Assembly: GCA_947165725.1 (NCBI GenBank)
Contig: CAMVBL010000058.1
Location: forward strand, 1-6,789
Direction of reading: 5' to 3'
DNA from: an uncultured Caryophanales bacterium
Lineage (GTDB): Bacteria; Bacillota_I; Bacilli_A; RFN20; CAG-826
Length of the DNA: 6,789 nt
The notes beneath the pieces were generated by a model. The model ran no database searches. It was not told the origin of the DNA and was given only the letters and a program-made list of their open reading frames with translations. This document shows positions 1-5,704 of the stretch, in pieces. How positions within the stretch are numbered: the stretch's first letter is position 1; each line of letters starts with the position of its first letter. The translations under genes were made by a program, and so were the position numbers.

Positions 1-6
1 CGCACA

Positions 7-38
7 AAAAAACTAGGTCAATCAAGGCCTAGTTTTTT
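7..38. terminator. Probable bidirectional rho-independent terminator
   Basis: An 11-bp perfect inverted repeat (7-17 with 28-38; core ACTAGG/CCTAGT) can extend by a T-G wobble and a C-G pair to 13 bp around a six-base loop at 20-25. The stem carries A-runs on one arm and T-runs on the other, so a T-tract follows the hairpin in both directions. On the minus strand it lies just beyond the ferredoxin stop codon and would end that transcript. On the plus strand it could end an unseen gene to the left of the window. Confidence 0.85.
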
Positions 39-46
39 GTTGTATT

Positions 47-226
47 TTACTCTTCAACAGAGATTGCACCAACTGGGCATACGCCAACTGCGTCTTCATC
101 AGCTTCGCCTGTAATTGGAGTGGCTGGACCTTCATCAGAGAATTTGAAATCATCTGGGTATGAGCCGACACAAGCGCCGCACATAATACATGAAGCAGCA
201 TCAATTTTTACTCTTTTCTTAGCCAT
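47..226 (-). CDS. fer: Single-cluster [4Fe-4S] ferredoxin
   Basis: A small soluble electron carrier of 59 residues. Four cysteines can bind one [4Fe-4S] cluster: C13, C16 and C19 in a CxxCxxC motif, and C50 in a CP motif near the C-terminus. The position where a 2x[4Fe-4S] clostridial ferredoxin has a fourth cysteine followed by proline is Y23-P24, so only one cluster is expected, as in Bacillus Fer. The rest is acidic, typical of ferredoxins. The ATG at 226 is chosen because AGGAGG (235-240) lies 8 bases upstream; the open frame continues to 286 but that extension has no ribosome site. The gene is monocistronic between its own promoter (257-286) and the terminator at 7-38. Electron partners cannot be told from the window. 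Confidence 0.95.
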   Translation of the reverse strand: MAKKRVKIDAASCIMCGACVGSYPDDFKFSDEGPATPITGEADEDAVGVCPVGAISVEE

Positions 227-234
227 GAGTAATG

Positions 235-240
235 CCTCCT
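235..240 (-). promoter_or_regulatory. Ribosome binding site of the ferredoxin gene
   Basis: A perfect AGGAGG on the minus strand, 8 bases before the ATG at 226. It decides the start over the in-frame ATG at 286. Confidence 0.9.
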
Positions 241-256
241 TGGGTTGTATACATTG

Positions 257-286
257 ATTATATATATTTTGATTATCTATTTTCAA
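257..286 (-). promoter_or_regulatory. SigA-type promoter of the ferredoxin gene
   Basis: On the minus strand, TTGAAA (286-281) and a perfect TATAAT (262-257) are separated by 18 bases. Transcription would start near 250, giving a leader of about 25 bases that contains the AGGAGG site. Confidence 0.8.
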
Positions 287-324
287 TAGTGAGGGAACAA
301 ATTAACACAAAAAGTTATTTTCTA

Positions 325-353
325 TTCAAAAAGCATTCTAATTAAATTAGAAT
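325..353 (+). promoter_or_regulatory. Probable promoter of the membrane protein-cmk-der operon
   Basis: TTCAAA (325-330) and TAGAAT (348-353) are separated by 17 bases. The expected start of transcription is near 360, which leaves a leader of only about 13 bases before the ATG at 373. The -10 box lies inside the perfect palindrome at 335-353. Confidence 0.6.
335..353. promoter_or_regulatory. Perfect palindrome, candidate operator
   Basis: ATTCTAATTAAATTAGAAT is a 9-1-9 perfect inverted repeat with a central A. It covers the spacer and -10 box of the rightward promoter, a common position for a repressor site. Its inner 7-1-7 form has the geometry of Fur/PerR-family boxes, but the bases do not match the known Fur, PerR or Zur consensus well, so no regulator is assigned. 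It could also arise by chance in very AT-rich DNA. Confidence 0.4.
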
Positions 354-372
354 ATACGTGATTGGACTTTTT

Positions 373-678
373 ATGAGCGAAACCAGATTAGAAAAATATA
401 AAAAATATCGTCAATCAATTAACGAATTTAAATCAATTAATAACGAGCCTGAGTCTGTTAAAGAAAGAAATAGCAGCATCGTTAGTGATAAGATGAACAC
501 AACATCCACTCTTCCTTTGGAAGAGGTTTTAGGCAAAATCGATAATCAAGAAGTCGAAGCTGCCCCTAAACGTCTTATTACTAAAAAGTACATTACTATC
601 GCCTGTATTTGTTTATTAGGCGTGTTATTAATTGTTGGTATCATCATCTTTGCAGTCTACGCATTCGGGGGTAAGTAA
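373..678 (+). CDS. Small tail-anchored membrane protein, function unknown
   Basis: 101 residues; family not recognised. Residues 1-20 are charged and helical (LEKYKKYRQSI), residues 21-65 are polar and probably disordered, and residues 73-97 form one strongly hydrophobic segment followed only by GGK. The basic cluster K66, R67, K71, K72 before the membrane segment suggests the N-terminal part stays in the cytoplasm. The ATG at 373 is preferred over the in-frame GTG at 358 because the predicted transcript starts near 360; neither has a good ribosome site, only a weak GGA at 364-366. The gene leads the operon with cmk one base after its stop. By position between fer and cmk it resembles the place held by YpbE/EbpS-like LysM membrane proteins in other Firmicutes, but no LysM domain is present and homology is not shown. 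Confidence 0.75.
   Translation: MSETRLEKYKKYRQSINEFKSINNEPESVKERNSSIVSDKMNTTSTLPLEEVLGKIDNQEVEAAPKRLITKKYITIACICLLGVLLIVGIIIFAVYAFGGK
667..672 (+). promoter_or_regulatory. Ribosome binding site of cmk
   Basis: GGGGGT inside the last codons of the upstream gene, 7 bases before the ATG at 680. It matches GGAGGT at five of six bases, and the mismatch can form a G-U pair. It fixes the cmk start at 680, not at the in-frame ATG at 632, which lies inside the upstream gene. Confidence 0.65.
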
Positions 679-679
679 T

Positions 680-1348
680 ATGAAAGTTGCTGTTGCTATT
701 GACGGTCCTGCCGCAGCAGGAAAATCCACAATCGCCAAGAAAGTGGCGCTCATGAGAGGATACACCTATATCGATACAGGTGCGATGTATCGTGCATTCA
801 CTTGGTATTGTTTACAAAAAGGTGTTGATTGCCAAGATGAAAAAGCTTGTTGCGCTTTAATTCCAGAAGTAAACATTGAATTAAAACCAGGTTATGTTGT
901 TTTATGTAATGGTGTTGATGTCAGTAAACCAATTAGAGGTACTGATGTTTCTGGTAATGTTTCATATATTGCTTCCTATAAAGATATTCGTCTTGCTTTA
1001 GTGGAACTCCAAAGAAAAATGGCAGAAAAAGATTCTGTTATTATGGATGGCCGTGATATTGGTACATATGTTTTACCAAACGCTGAAGTTAAGATCTTCC
1101 AAGTTGCTTCCGTTGAAAAAAGAGCGGAACGTCGTTATTTAGAAAACCAAGAAAAAGGTATCCCTTGTACCTATGAAGATATCGTTGCTGATGTAGAAAA
1201 GAGAGACTACATTGATTCTCATCGTGCATTTGCCCCTCTTAAACCTGCACCAGACGCGATTCACTTAGATACTTCTGATTTATCAATCGATGAAGTCGTC
1301 GCTGAAGTGAATAAAATCATTGATCAAAAATTAGCGGAGAAGAAATAA
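680..1348 (+). CDS. cmk: Cytidylate kinase (CMP/dCMP kinase)
   Basis: Phosphorylates CMP and dCMP to the diphosphates with ATP, a cytoplasmic step in pyrimidine nucleotide recycling and supply. At 222 residues it has the usual length of bacterial Cmk. The P-loop is GPAAAGKST (9-17). The YIDTGAMYRAF motif (30-40), DGRDIGT (123-129) and the conserved C-terminal signature with R175, D176, D179, S180, R182 and P186-L187 are all present, so the enzyme should be active. The start at 680 begins directly with the first beta strand and has its own ribosome site. It sits one base behind the small membrane protein gene and four bases ahead of der. The cmk-der pairing is common in Firmicutes, often with rpsA between them; rpsA is absent here. 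Confidence 0.97.
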   Translation: MKVAVAIDGPAAAGKSTIAKKVALMRGYTYIDTGAMYRAFTWYCLQKGVDCQDEKACCALIPEVNIELKPGYVVLCNGVDVSKPIRGTDVSGNVSYIASYKDIRLALVELQRKMAEKDSVIMDGRDIGTYVLPNAEVKIFQVASVEKRAERRYLENQEKGIPCTYEDIVADVEKRDYIDSHRAFAPLKPAPDAIHLDTSDLSIDEVVAEVNKIIDQKLAEKK

Positions 1349-1352
1349 ATAT

Positions 1353-2672
1353 ATGGCTCAAGGAATCGTTGCAATTGTTGGCTCACCAAACGTCGGCAAA
1401 TCGACGATTTTTAATCGTATGATTGGCGAAAGACACGCCATCGTCGATGATGAAATGGGCATTACTCGTGATAGACTTTATGGCCAATGTGAATGGCTTG
1501 GTCATCACTTCTCTTTAATTGATACAGGTGGTATCGAAATCGTTAATCGTCCATTCCAAGAACAAATCCGTATGCAAGCTGAAATTGCTATAAACGAGGC
1601 AGACGTGATAGTGTTTGTGGTCGATGGTAAGCTTGGAATTACCACTGATGATAGAGTGGTAACAACCATTTTAAGAAAAGTTAAAAAGCCAATTATTTTG
1701 GCGGTTAATAAAATTGATGAAGGCTCCCATATGGCGGACGCGCAAGAATTCTATGGCTTAGGTCTTGGTGAACCTCATGTTGTTTCTGGTGCACATGGTA
1801 TTGGCATTGGCGATATCTTAAATGAAATCGTTAAATACTTACCAGAAAACAGTGAAGAATTAGAAGAAGACAAAGTCACCTTCTGTGTGGTTGGTAGGCC
1901 TAATGTTGGTAAATCTTCTTTAACTAACGCTATCTTGAACCAAGATCGTGTTATCGTCAGTAATATCTCTGGTACCACTAGAGATTCTATTGATACTCCA
2001 TTTAATAGAAATGGTAAAAACTATTTAGTTATCGATACAGCAGGTCTTAAAAAACGTGGCAAGATTTATGAATCAATTGATAAATATTCCGCGATACGCG
2101 CACTCAAAGCTATTGAAAGAAGCGAAATTGTTTTATTAGTGCTCGATGGTAAAGAAGGCATCACTGAACAAGATAAGCACGTTATCCAATATGCAACAGA
2201 CCTACATAAAGCCATTATTATCGTTGTTAATAAATGGGATTTAGTGGACAAGCAAACTAATACCATGTCCGATTATGTCAAAATCATTCGTGATGAATAT
2301 AAGTTCTTAGATTACGCTCCAGTGGTGTTTGTTTCTGCTCTTAAAAAACAGAGACTTGATACCCTCTTTGAAACACTTGATACAGTGCATGCTGCATACT
2401 ACACAAGAATCAAGACAAGTTTGCTAAATGAGGTCATGCAAGACGCTCAAATTATGAATCAAGCTCCAAACTTCAATGGTGGTAGACTAAAAATTCTCTA
2501 TGCATCACAAGTTAGTAGCGCCCCGCCAACAATTGTTTTATTTGTAAACGACCCTAACTTCATGCATTTCTCATATCAAAGATATATTGAAAATCGTTTA
2601 AGAGATACATTTAATTTTGACGGTACTCCAATTCGCATAGTTTTGAAGAAACGAACGAACCAATCTAAATAA
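1353..2672 (+). CDS. der: Ribosome assembly GTPase Der (EngA)
   Basis: An essential double GTPase that helps mature the 50S ribosomal subunit. The 439 residues match the family length. The first G domain has GSPNVGKS (10-17), DTGG (57-60) and NKID (119-122). After an acidic linker (about 165-173) the second has GRPNVGKS (181-188), DTAG (228-231), NKWD (293-296) and SAL (328-330). The C-terminal KH-like domain covers about 352-435 and ends with a basic tail (KKRTNQSK). All nucleotide-binding motifs are intact. A GGAG at 1336-1339 is the only ribosome-site candidate, at a rather long 13 bases. The gene follows cmk after four bases and is the last of its operon. No GC-rich terminator follows, only A/T-only inverted repeats at 2692-2718. 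Confidence 0.98.
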   Translation: MAQGIVAIVGSPNVGKSTIFNRMIGERHAIVDDEMGITRDRLYGQCEWLGHHFSLIDTGGIEIVNRPFQEQIRMQAEIAINEADVIVFVVDGKLGITTDDRVVTTILRKVKKPIILAVNKIDEGSHMADAQEFYGLGLGEPHVVSGAHGIGIGDILNEIVKYLPENSEELEEDKVTFCVVGRPNVGKSSLTNAILNQDRVIVSNISGTTRDSIDTPFNRNGKNYLVIDTAGLKKRGKIYESIDKYSAIRALKAIERSEIVLLVLDGKEGITEQDKHVIQYATDLHKAIIIVVNKWDLVDKQTNTMSDYVKIIRDEYKFLDYAPVVFVSALKKQRLDTLFETLDTVHAAYYTRIKTSLLNEVMQDAQIMNQAPNFNGGRLKILYASQVSSAPPTIVLFVNDPNFMHFSYQRYIENRLRDTFNFDGTPIRIVLKKRTNQSK

Positions 2673-2719
2673 AAAACTTCTAATTGTTTATAAAAAAATC
2701 ATACTTTTTTTGAAAAAGA

Positions 2720-2728
2720 TGTTATACT
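2720..2728 (+). promoter_or_regulatory. Extended -10 promoter of the HU gene
   Basis: TGTTATACT gives a TGN extension on a TATACT box (2723-2728). No good -35 lies at the usual distance, which an extended -10 can tolerate. Transcription would start near 2735, leaving a leader of about 50 bases. A nearby TTGAAA (2710-2715) is too close to serve this box. Confidence 0.55.
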
Positions 2729-2772
2729 TAACCTAGAAATAGGATTATCTTGCTAATTCATTTCAACAAAAA

Positions 2773-2778
2773 GGGGAG
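2773..2778 (+). promoter_or_regulatory. Ribosome binding site of the HU gene
   Basis: GGGGAG lies 9 bases before the ATG at 2788. It is only 3 bases from the in-frame TTG at 2782, which rules that codon out as the start. Confidence 0.8.
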
Positions 2779-2787
2779 CATTTGAAC

Positions 2788-3072
2788 ATGAAGAAATTCA
2801 ACAGAAGAGACCTTGTTCAAATTGTTGCAGATGAAGCGCATTTATCCAAAAAAGACGCTCGTGCAGCATTGGACATCTGTTTCGGTGAAATTGAAAAAGC
2901 CTTATTAGAAGGCCAAGAAGTCAACATCACTAACTTCGGTGTATTTACACCAAAAACTCGTCAATCTCGTGACGGTACACATCCAAAACAACATACCCGC
3001 ATCAAGATTGCCGAATCACGTTCAGTGAGTTTCAGACTTTCTAAAGCTTTAAAAGGCAAATTGAACGCGTAG
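2788..3072 (+). CDS. hup: HU-family DNA-binding protein
   Basis: A nucleoid protein that bends DNA without strong sequence preference and acts as a dimer. It is 94 residues, close to the usual 90. An N-terminal helical body (1-45) leads to the family signature around NFGVF (49-53), the DNA-embracing arm (about 54-76) with proline P66 at its tip, and the closing SFRLSKALKGKL helix (81-92). The arm tip reads GTHPKQ where most HU proteins have GRNPQTG, so it is a divergent variant that keeps the intercalating proline. The gene has its own promoter, a strong ribosome site and a strong terminator, consistent with a high-level monocistronic transcript. The der-hup order is like that of B. subtilis, with intervening genes lost. 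Confidence 0.95.
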   Translation: MKKFNRRDLVQIVADEAHLSKKDARAALDICFGEIEKALLEGQEVNITNFGVFTPKTRQSRDGTHPKQHTRIKIAESRSVSFRLSKALKGKLNA

Positions 3073-3086
3073 TTCAGTTTAAAAAG

Positions 3087-3113
3087 AAAATCAGCGGAAT
3101 CGCTGGTTTTTTT
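3087..3113 (+). terminator. Rho-independent terminator of the HU gene
   Basis: The stem CAGCG (3092-3096) pairs with CGCTG (3101-3105) around a GAAT loop. It extends by a T-G wobble and A-T pairs, and seven T follow (3107-3113). It begins 14 bases after the HU stop codon. Confidence 0.9.
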
Positions 3114-3140
3114 GTGCTCTTTTTGTAAAAAGTGTAGAAT
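3112..3140 (+). promoter_or_regulatory. Probable promoter of cca-dnaD-nth
   Basis: TAGAAT (3135-3140) is a good -10 box. A weak -35 (TTGTGC, 3112-3117) lies 17 bases upstream and overlaps the T-tract of the HU terminator. The normal distance places the start of transcription at about 3147, the A of the cca ATG, so the message may be leaderless. Confidence 0.5.
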
Positions 3141-3146
3141 AGTAGC

Positions 3147-3839
3147 ATGGACAAGAATCTAGTATCATTTATTGAACTCGCAAATGAGTTTAACAAACAT
3201 GGTTATCAGTTATATCTCGTCGGTGGCACAGTTAGAGATTATCTTTTAAACGAACCATTAACGGATATGGATGCTGTTAGCGAAGCAACACCAGAAGAAA
3301 TTCTAGCGTTTTTACCTACCGCTGATGCCACTTTTAAAAGATTCGGCTCCTTAAAATATAAGACAAGTGATGGATTAAAGTTTGATATTACCACTTTAAG
3401 AAAAGAATCTTCTTATGAGGATAGTAGACATCCAAATAAAGTTGTCTTCGTTAAAGATTTAAAAGAAGATTATCTAAGAAGAGACTTTACCGTGAATGCC
3501 TTATATATGAATAAAGATTTAAAAGTCATTGATTATTGTAATGGTCAAGAAGACCTTAAAAATAATATCTTAAGAATGGTGGGAAACCCTGATACAAGAA
3601 TCAAAGAAGACCCACTTAGAATCTTAAGAGCAATTAGATTCCATTTAATTCATCATTTAAAAATTGAAGAATCATTGTTAAAAGCAATGCATGATAACTT
3701 TTATTTATTAAGAAATATCACGGACGCAAAGATTAGAAGTGAATTGAATAAAATCGATGATACAGTCGTTGATCAAAAAGAAAAAATGGATATTTTTGCA
3801 CAATTTGATATAGCAAACCTAGTGGGTGTGATAAAGTAA
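3147..3839 (+). CDS. cca: CCA tRNA nucleotidyltransferase, short form
   Basis: Class II nucleotidyltransferase expected to add or repair the CCA end of tRNAs. The head domain is intact: LVGGTVRDYLL (24-34), the metal-binding D40 and D42, a likely third carboxylate at D80 (FDITTLR), RRDFTVNA (111-118), the GQED element (133-136) and the nucleotide-selecting EDPLRILRAIRF (154-165). The protein ends at 230 residues, whereas Bacillus-type enzymes have about 400, so most of the body and the tail that contact the tRNA are missing. No frameshifted remainder lies downstream, because dnaD begins four bases later with its own complete domains. There is no ribosome site, which fits a leaderless message. 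A related poly(A) polymerase-like role is possible, but the motifs and the Bacillus-like gene order favour CCA addition. Confidence 0.88.
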   Translation: MDKNLVSFIELANEFNKHGYQLYLVGGTVRDYLLNEPLTDMDAVSEATPEEILAFLPTADATFKRFGSLKYKTSDGLKFDITTLRKESSYEDSRHPNKVVFVKDLKEDYLRRDFTVNALYMNKDLKVIDYCNGQEDLKNNILRMVGNPDTRIKEDPLRILRAIRFHLIHHLKIEESLLKAMHDNFYLLRNITDAKIRSELNKIDDTVVDQKEKMDIFAQFDIANLVGVIK

Positions 3840-3843
3840 TAGC

Positions 3844-4497
3844 ATGATTAGTGAAGCAGTAGATTTTCATTTCTTACTTTTAGAAAACTATAAAAAACTC
3901 AAAATTAGTGAGAACCAATTAGCGATCATTCTAATGATGGATCACCTTATTTCATATGGTGATACTTTCGTGACTGCGGATTTATTGTCTTTAAAAATGT
4001 CTCTAGACATTAAAGAGATCGATAGATTACTCGCTGATTTATTAACGCGTGGTTTAATCGAATATACAACAGCAAATGGTAAAACCATTACTTCCTTAAA
4101 TCCACTTAAGGAAAGACTGTACCGTGAATTTCAAATCAGTGTTTCTAAAGAAAATGAAGTCAGAAATAACAAAACAATTAGTGACCAACTTACTAATATT
4201 TATGAAAACTTCCAACAAGAATTAGGACGTAGCTTATCCCCAACAGAAGTTTCTACAATTAGAGAATGGGTATCGATGGGTTATACTGATGAAGTTATTA
4301 TTAATGCTTTAAAAGAAGCTATCAGTCAAGGCAAGAAATCAATTAAATCAGTCGATAAAATATTATTAACATGGGCCAAAAGAGAAGAACTTGAAGCCGA
4401 AGGTAAAACATCTATTAAGGATGATTGGACAAATAACTTAGAAGAAACCATTCGTATCGCAAAAACTCCATGGCTTGATGAAGACGATGAAGACTAA
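3844..4497 (+). CDS. dnaD: DnaD primosome protein
   Basis: A replication initiation and restart protein of low-GC Gram-positives that works with DnaA, DnaB and the helicase loader DnaI. It has 217 residues, close to B. subtilis DnaD. Residues 1 to about 100 form the winged-helix N-terminal domain (for example IDRLLADLLTRGLIEY, 59-74). Residues 118-181 form the DnaD C-terminal domain, from IYENFQQELGRSLSP to VDKILLTWAKR, with the conserved tryptophan at 177 of the helix that follows the domain core. The tail is acidic (WLDEDDED). The first possible start in the frame is the ATG at 3844, four bases after the cca stop; only a weak G-rich stretch (3822-3830) precedes it, so coupling to cca is likely. 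The 3' end overlaps nth. Confidence 0.93.
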   Translation: MISEAVDFHFLLLENYKKLKISENQLAIILMMDHLISYGDTFVTADLLSLKMSLDIKEIDRLLADLLTRGLIEYTTANGKTITSLNPLKERLYREFQISVSKENEVRNNKTISDQLTNIYENFQQELGRSLSPTEVSTIREWVSMGYTDEVIINALKEAISQGKKSIKSVDKILLTWAKREELEAEGKTSIKDDWTNNLEETIRIAKTPWLDEDDED

Positions 4498-5113
4498 CGT
4501 TAAGCCTTTATTAGATTATTTAGATGAAATATTACCCACTGCTAAGTGTGAACTTTTATATTCTAAAGATTATGAACTAGTCATCGCAGTGATGTTATCA
4601 GCTCAAACAACTGATAAATCAGTTAATGCGGTTACACCAATATTATTTAAGAAATATCCAACACTGGCCGCTTTATATGATGCACCTTTAGAAGATATTG
4701 AAGAAATCATTAAACCAATTGGCCTATATAAAAATAAGGCCAAGAATCTTAAAGGCATTGTCAAAGATTTAGTGGATCGTTTTAATGGTGTAGTGCCTTC
4801 AGATAAAGAACAATTAATGACTTTACCAGGAGTTGGAAACAAAACCGCTGGCGTCATCAGAGCGGAAATTTTCCAAATCCCAGATTTACCAGTGGACACA
4901 CACATATTAAGAATTAGCAAAAGACTTAATCTTGCTAAAAAAGATGATGAACCGATTGATGTGGAAAGAAAGCTTAAAAAAATCATCCCTGAAGAGAGAT
5001 GGATTAAGTCACATCACCAATTAATTCATTTTGGCAGATACTATTGTATGGCGCGTTCGCCTAAATGTGAAAACTGCAAAATAAGCGACAGATGCATATA
5101 TAAAAGCAAGTAA
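4487..5113 (+). CDS. nth: Endonuclease III (DNA glycosylase/AP lyase)
   Basis: Base-excision repair enzyme that removes oxidised pyrimidines and cuts at abasic sites. From the ATG at 4487 it has 208 residues. The helix-hairpin-helix is LPGVGNKTAG (113-122) with the catalytic lysine K119, followed by the catalytic aspartate D137 in VDTHI. The [4Fe-4S] ligands C187, C194, C197 and C203 keep the C-x6-C-x2-C-x5-C spacing, so the enzyme looks complete. The ATG at 4487 gives an N-terminus of the same length as B. subtilis Nth; an ATG at 4478 and a TTG at 4475 are in-frame alternatives, none with a clear ribosome site. The gene overlaps the dnaD end by 11 bases, so coupling is likely. The dnaD-nth pair is conserved in Bacilli. 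The stop directly abuts that of recU on the other strand. Confidence 0.96.
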   Translation: MKTNVKPLLDYLDEILPTAKCELLYSKDYELVIAVMLSAQTTDKSVNAVTPILFKKYPTLAALYDAPLEDIEEIIKPIGLYKNKAKNLKGIVKDLVDRFNGVVPSDKEQLMTLPGVGNKTAGVIRAEIFQIPDLPVDTHILRISKRLNLAKKDDEPIDVERKLKKIIPEERWIKSHHQLIHFGRYYCMARSPKCENCKISDRCIYKSK

Positions 5114-5704
5114 TTATTTGAAATATAATTGGTCTACAGCGTCAAGATAATGAAGTCTTGGTGTGTAGTCTTGTTTAATTAAAACAGCATCCTTTTTGAA
5201 CACTTCATAAGGGATAGATTTTCTATCGCCGTGTTCATAGAAGTTAATGACAAAAGAAGCATCTAATAAATAGATTTCATCTTTCGTTTGAAAAGAGATG
5301 ATAAAGAACGCGATACCACCATGTTTAAGAACATTTTTAAGATGAACAATTTGGTGTTCACTAATGTTACTTAATGGAAAAGCGGTATTTGATTTAGTGT
5401 TCTTAGCTTCAAAATCGATATATCTACCTTTATAAACGCCGTTATAGTCAGTAGTGGATTGCTTTTCAAAATAGGCGTCAGTAATTCTAGCACCTTTAGA
5501 ATAATCCACTTTAACGATGTTGATAGGGGTTGGCCTTTTATTAATGAGGGCAATACCCATATCACGATAATAGTCATTAGAAAGATTGATATCTTCTTCT
5601 AAAGACATACCACGGTTTGCCGCACTTAAAAGGGTGCGATGAGTTTTTTCAGTTTTGTTATCGCTTTCTTTCTTTTGATAAATTTTGCCGTTTGGGTATC
5701 TCAT
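5114..5704 (-). CDS. recU: Holliday junction resolvase RecU
   Basis: Cuts four-way DNA junctions in recombination and chromosome segregation of Gram-positive bacteria. The 196 residues match the family. Visible are the N-terminal RYPNGK (2-7), NRGMSLEEDI (30-39), the DNA-contacting middle (RPTPINIVKVDY, 57-68) and the catalytic region: STTDYNGVYKGRYIDFEAK (83-101) with D87, E99 and K101, then SEHQ (115-118). The C-terminal PRLHYLDAVDQLYF (182-195) is also typical. The ATG at 5704 shares its A with the TGA stop of the upstream exonuclease gene, so translation is probably coupled; a GTG at 5707 is an alternative that would add one residue. No ribosome site is seen. In Bacilli recU usually lies beside ponA; no penicillin-binding protein gene is present here. 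Confidence 0.97.
   Translation of the reverse strand: MRYPNGKIYQKKESDNKTEKTHRTLLSAANRGMSLEEDINLSNDYYRDMGIALINKRPTPINIVKVDYSKGARITDAYFEKQSTTDYNGVYKGRYIDFEAKNTKSNTAFPLSNISEHQIVHLKNVLKHGGIAFFIISFQTKDEIYLLDASFVINFYEHGDRKSIPYEVFKKDAVLIKQDYTPRLHYLDAVDQLYFK

Noticed and set aside
1775..2266. Two minus-strand open frames inside der
   Set aside because: They lie wholly within conserved Der GTPase motifs on the other strand and have no ribosome site or recognisable domain.
2692..2718. Possible terminator after der
   Set aside because: The inverted repeats consist almost only of A-T pairs with no GC core, so a working intrinsic terminator cannot be supported.
2732..2743. A small hairpin, CCTA-GAAA-TAGG, near the predicted transcription start of the HU gene
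   Set aside because: Only four base pairs, and the predicted start falls inside it; too weak to call a regulatory RNA structure.
3840..4497. The idea that the downstream frame is the missing C-terminal half of a frameshifted cca
   Set aside because: That frame carries a complete winged-helix plus DnaD domain with its own start, so it is dnaD and not a CCA body domain.
4603..4986. A long open frame on the minus strand within nth
   Set aside because: It is antisense to a fully recognisable endonuclease III, has no family motif, and its composition is that of a shadow frame.
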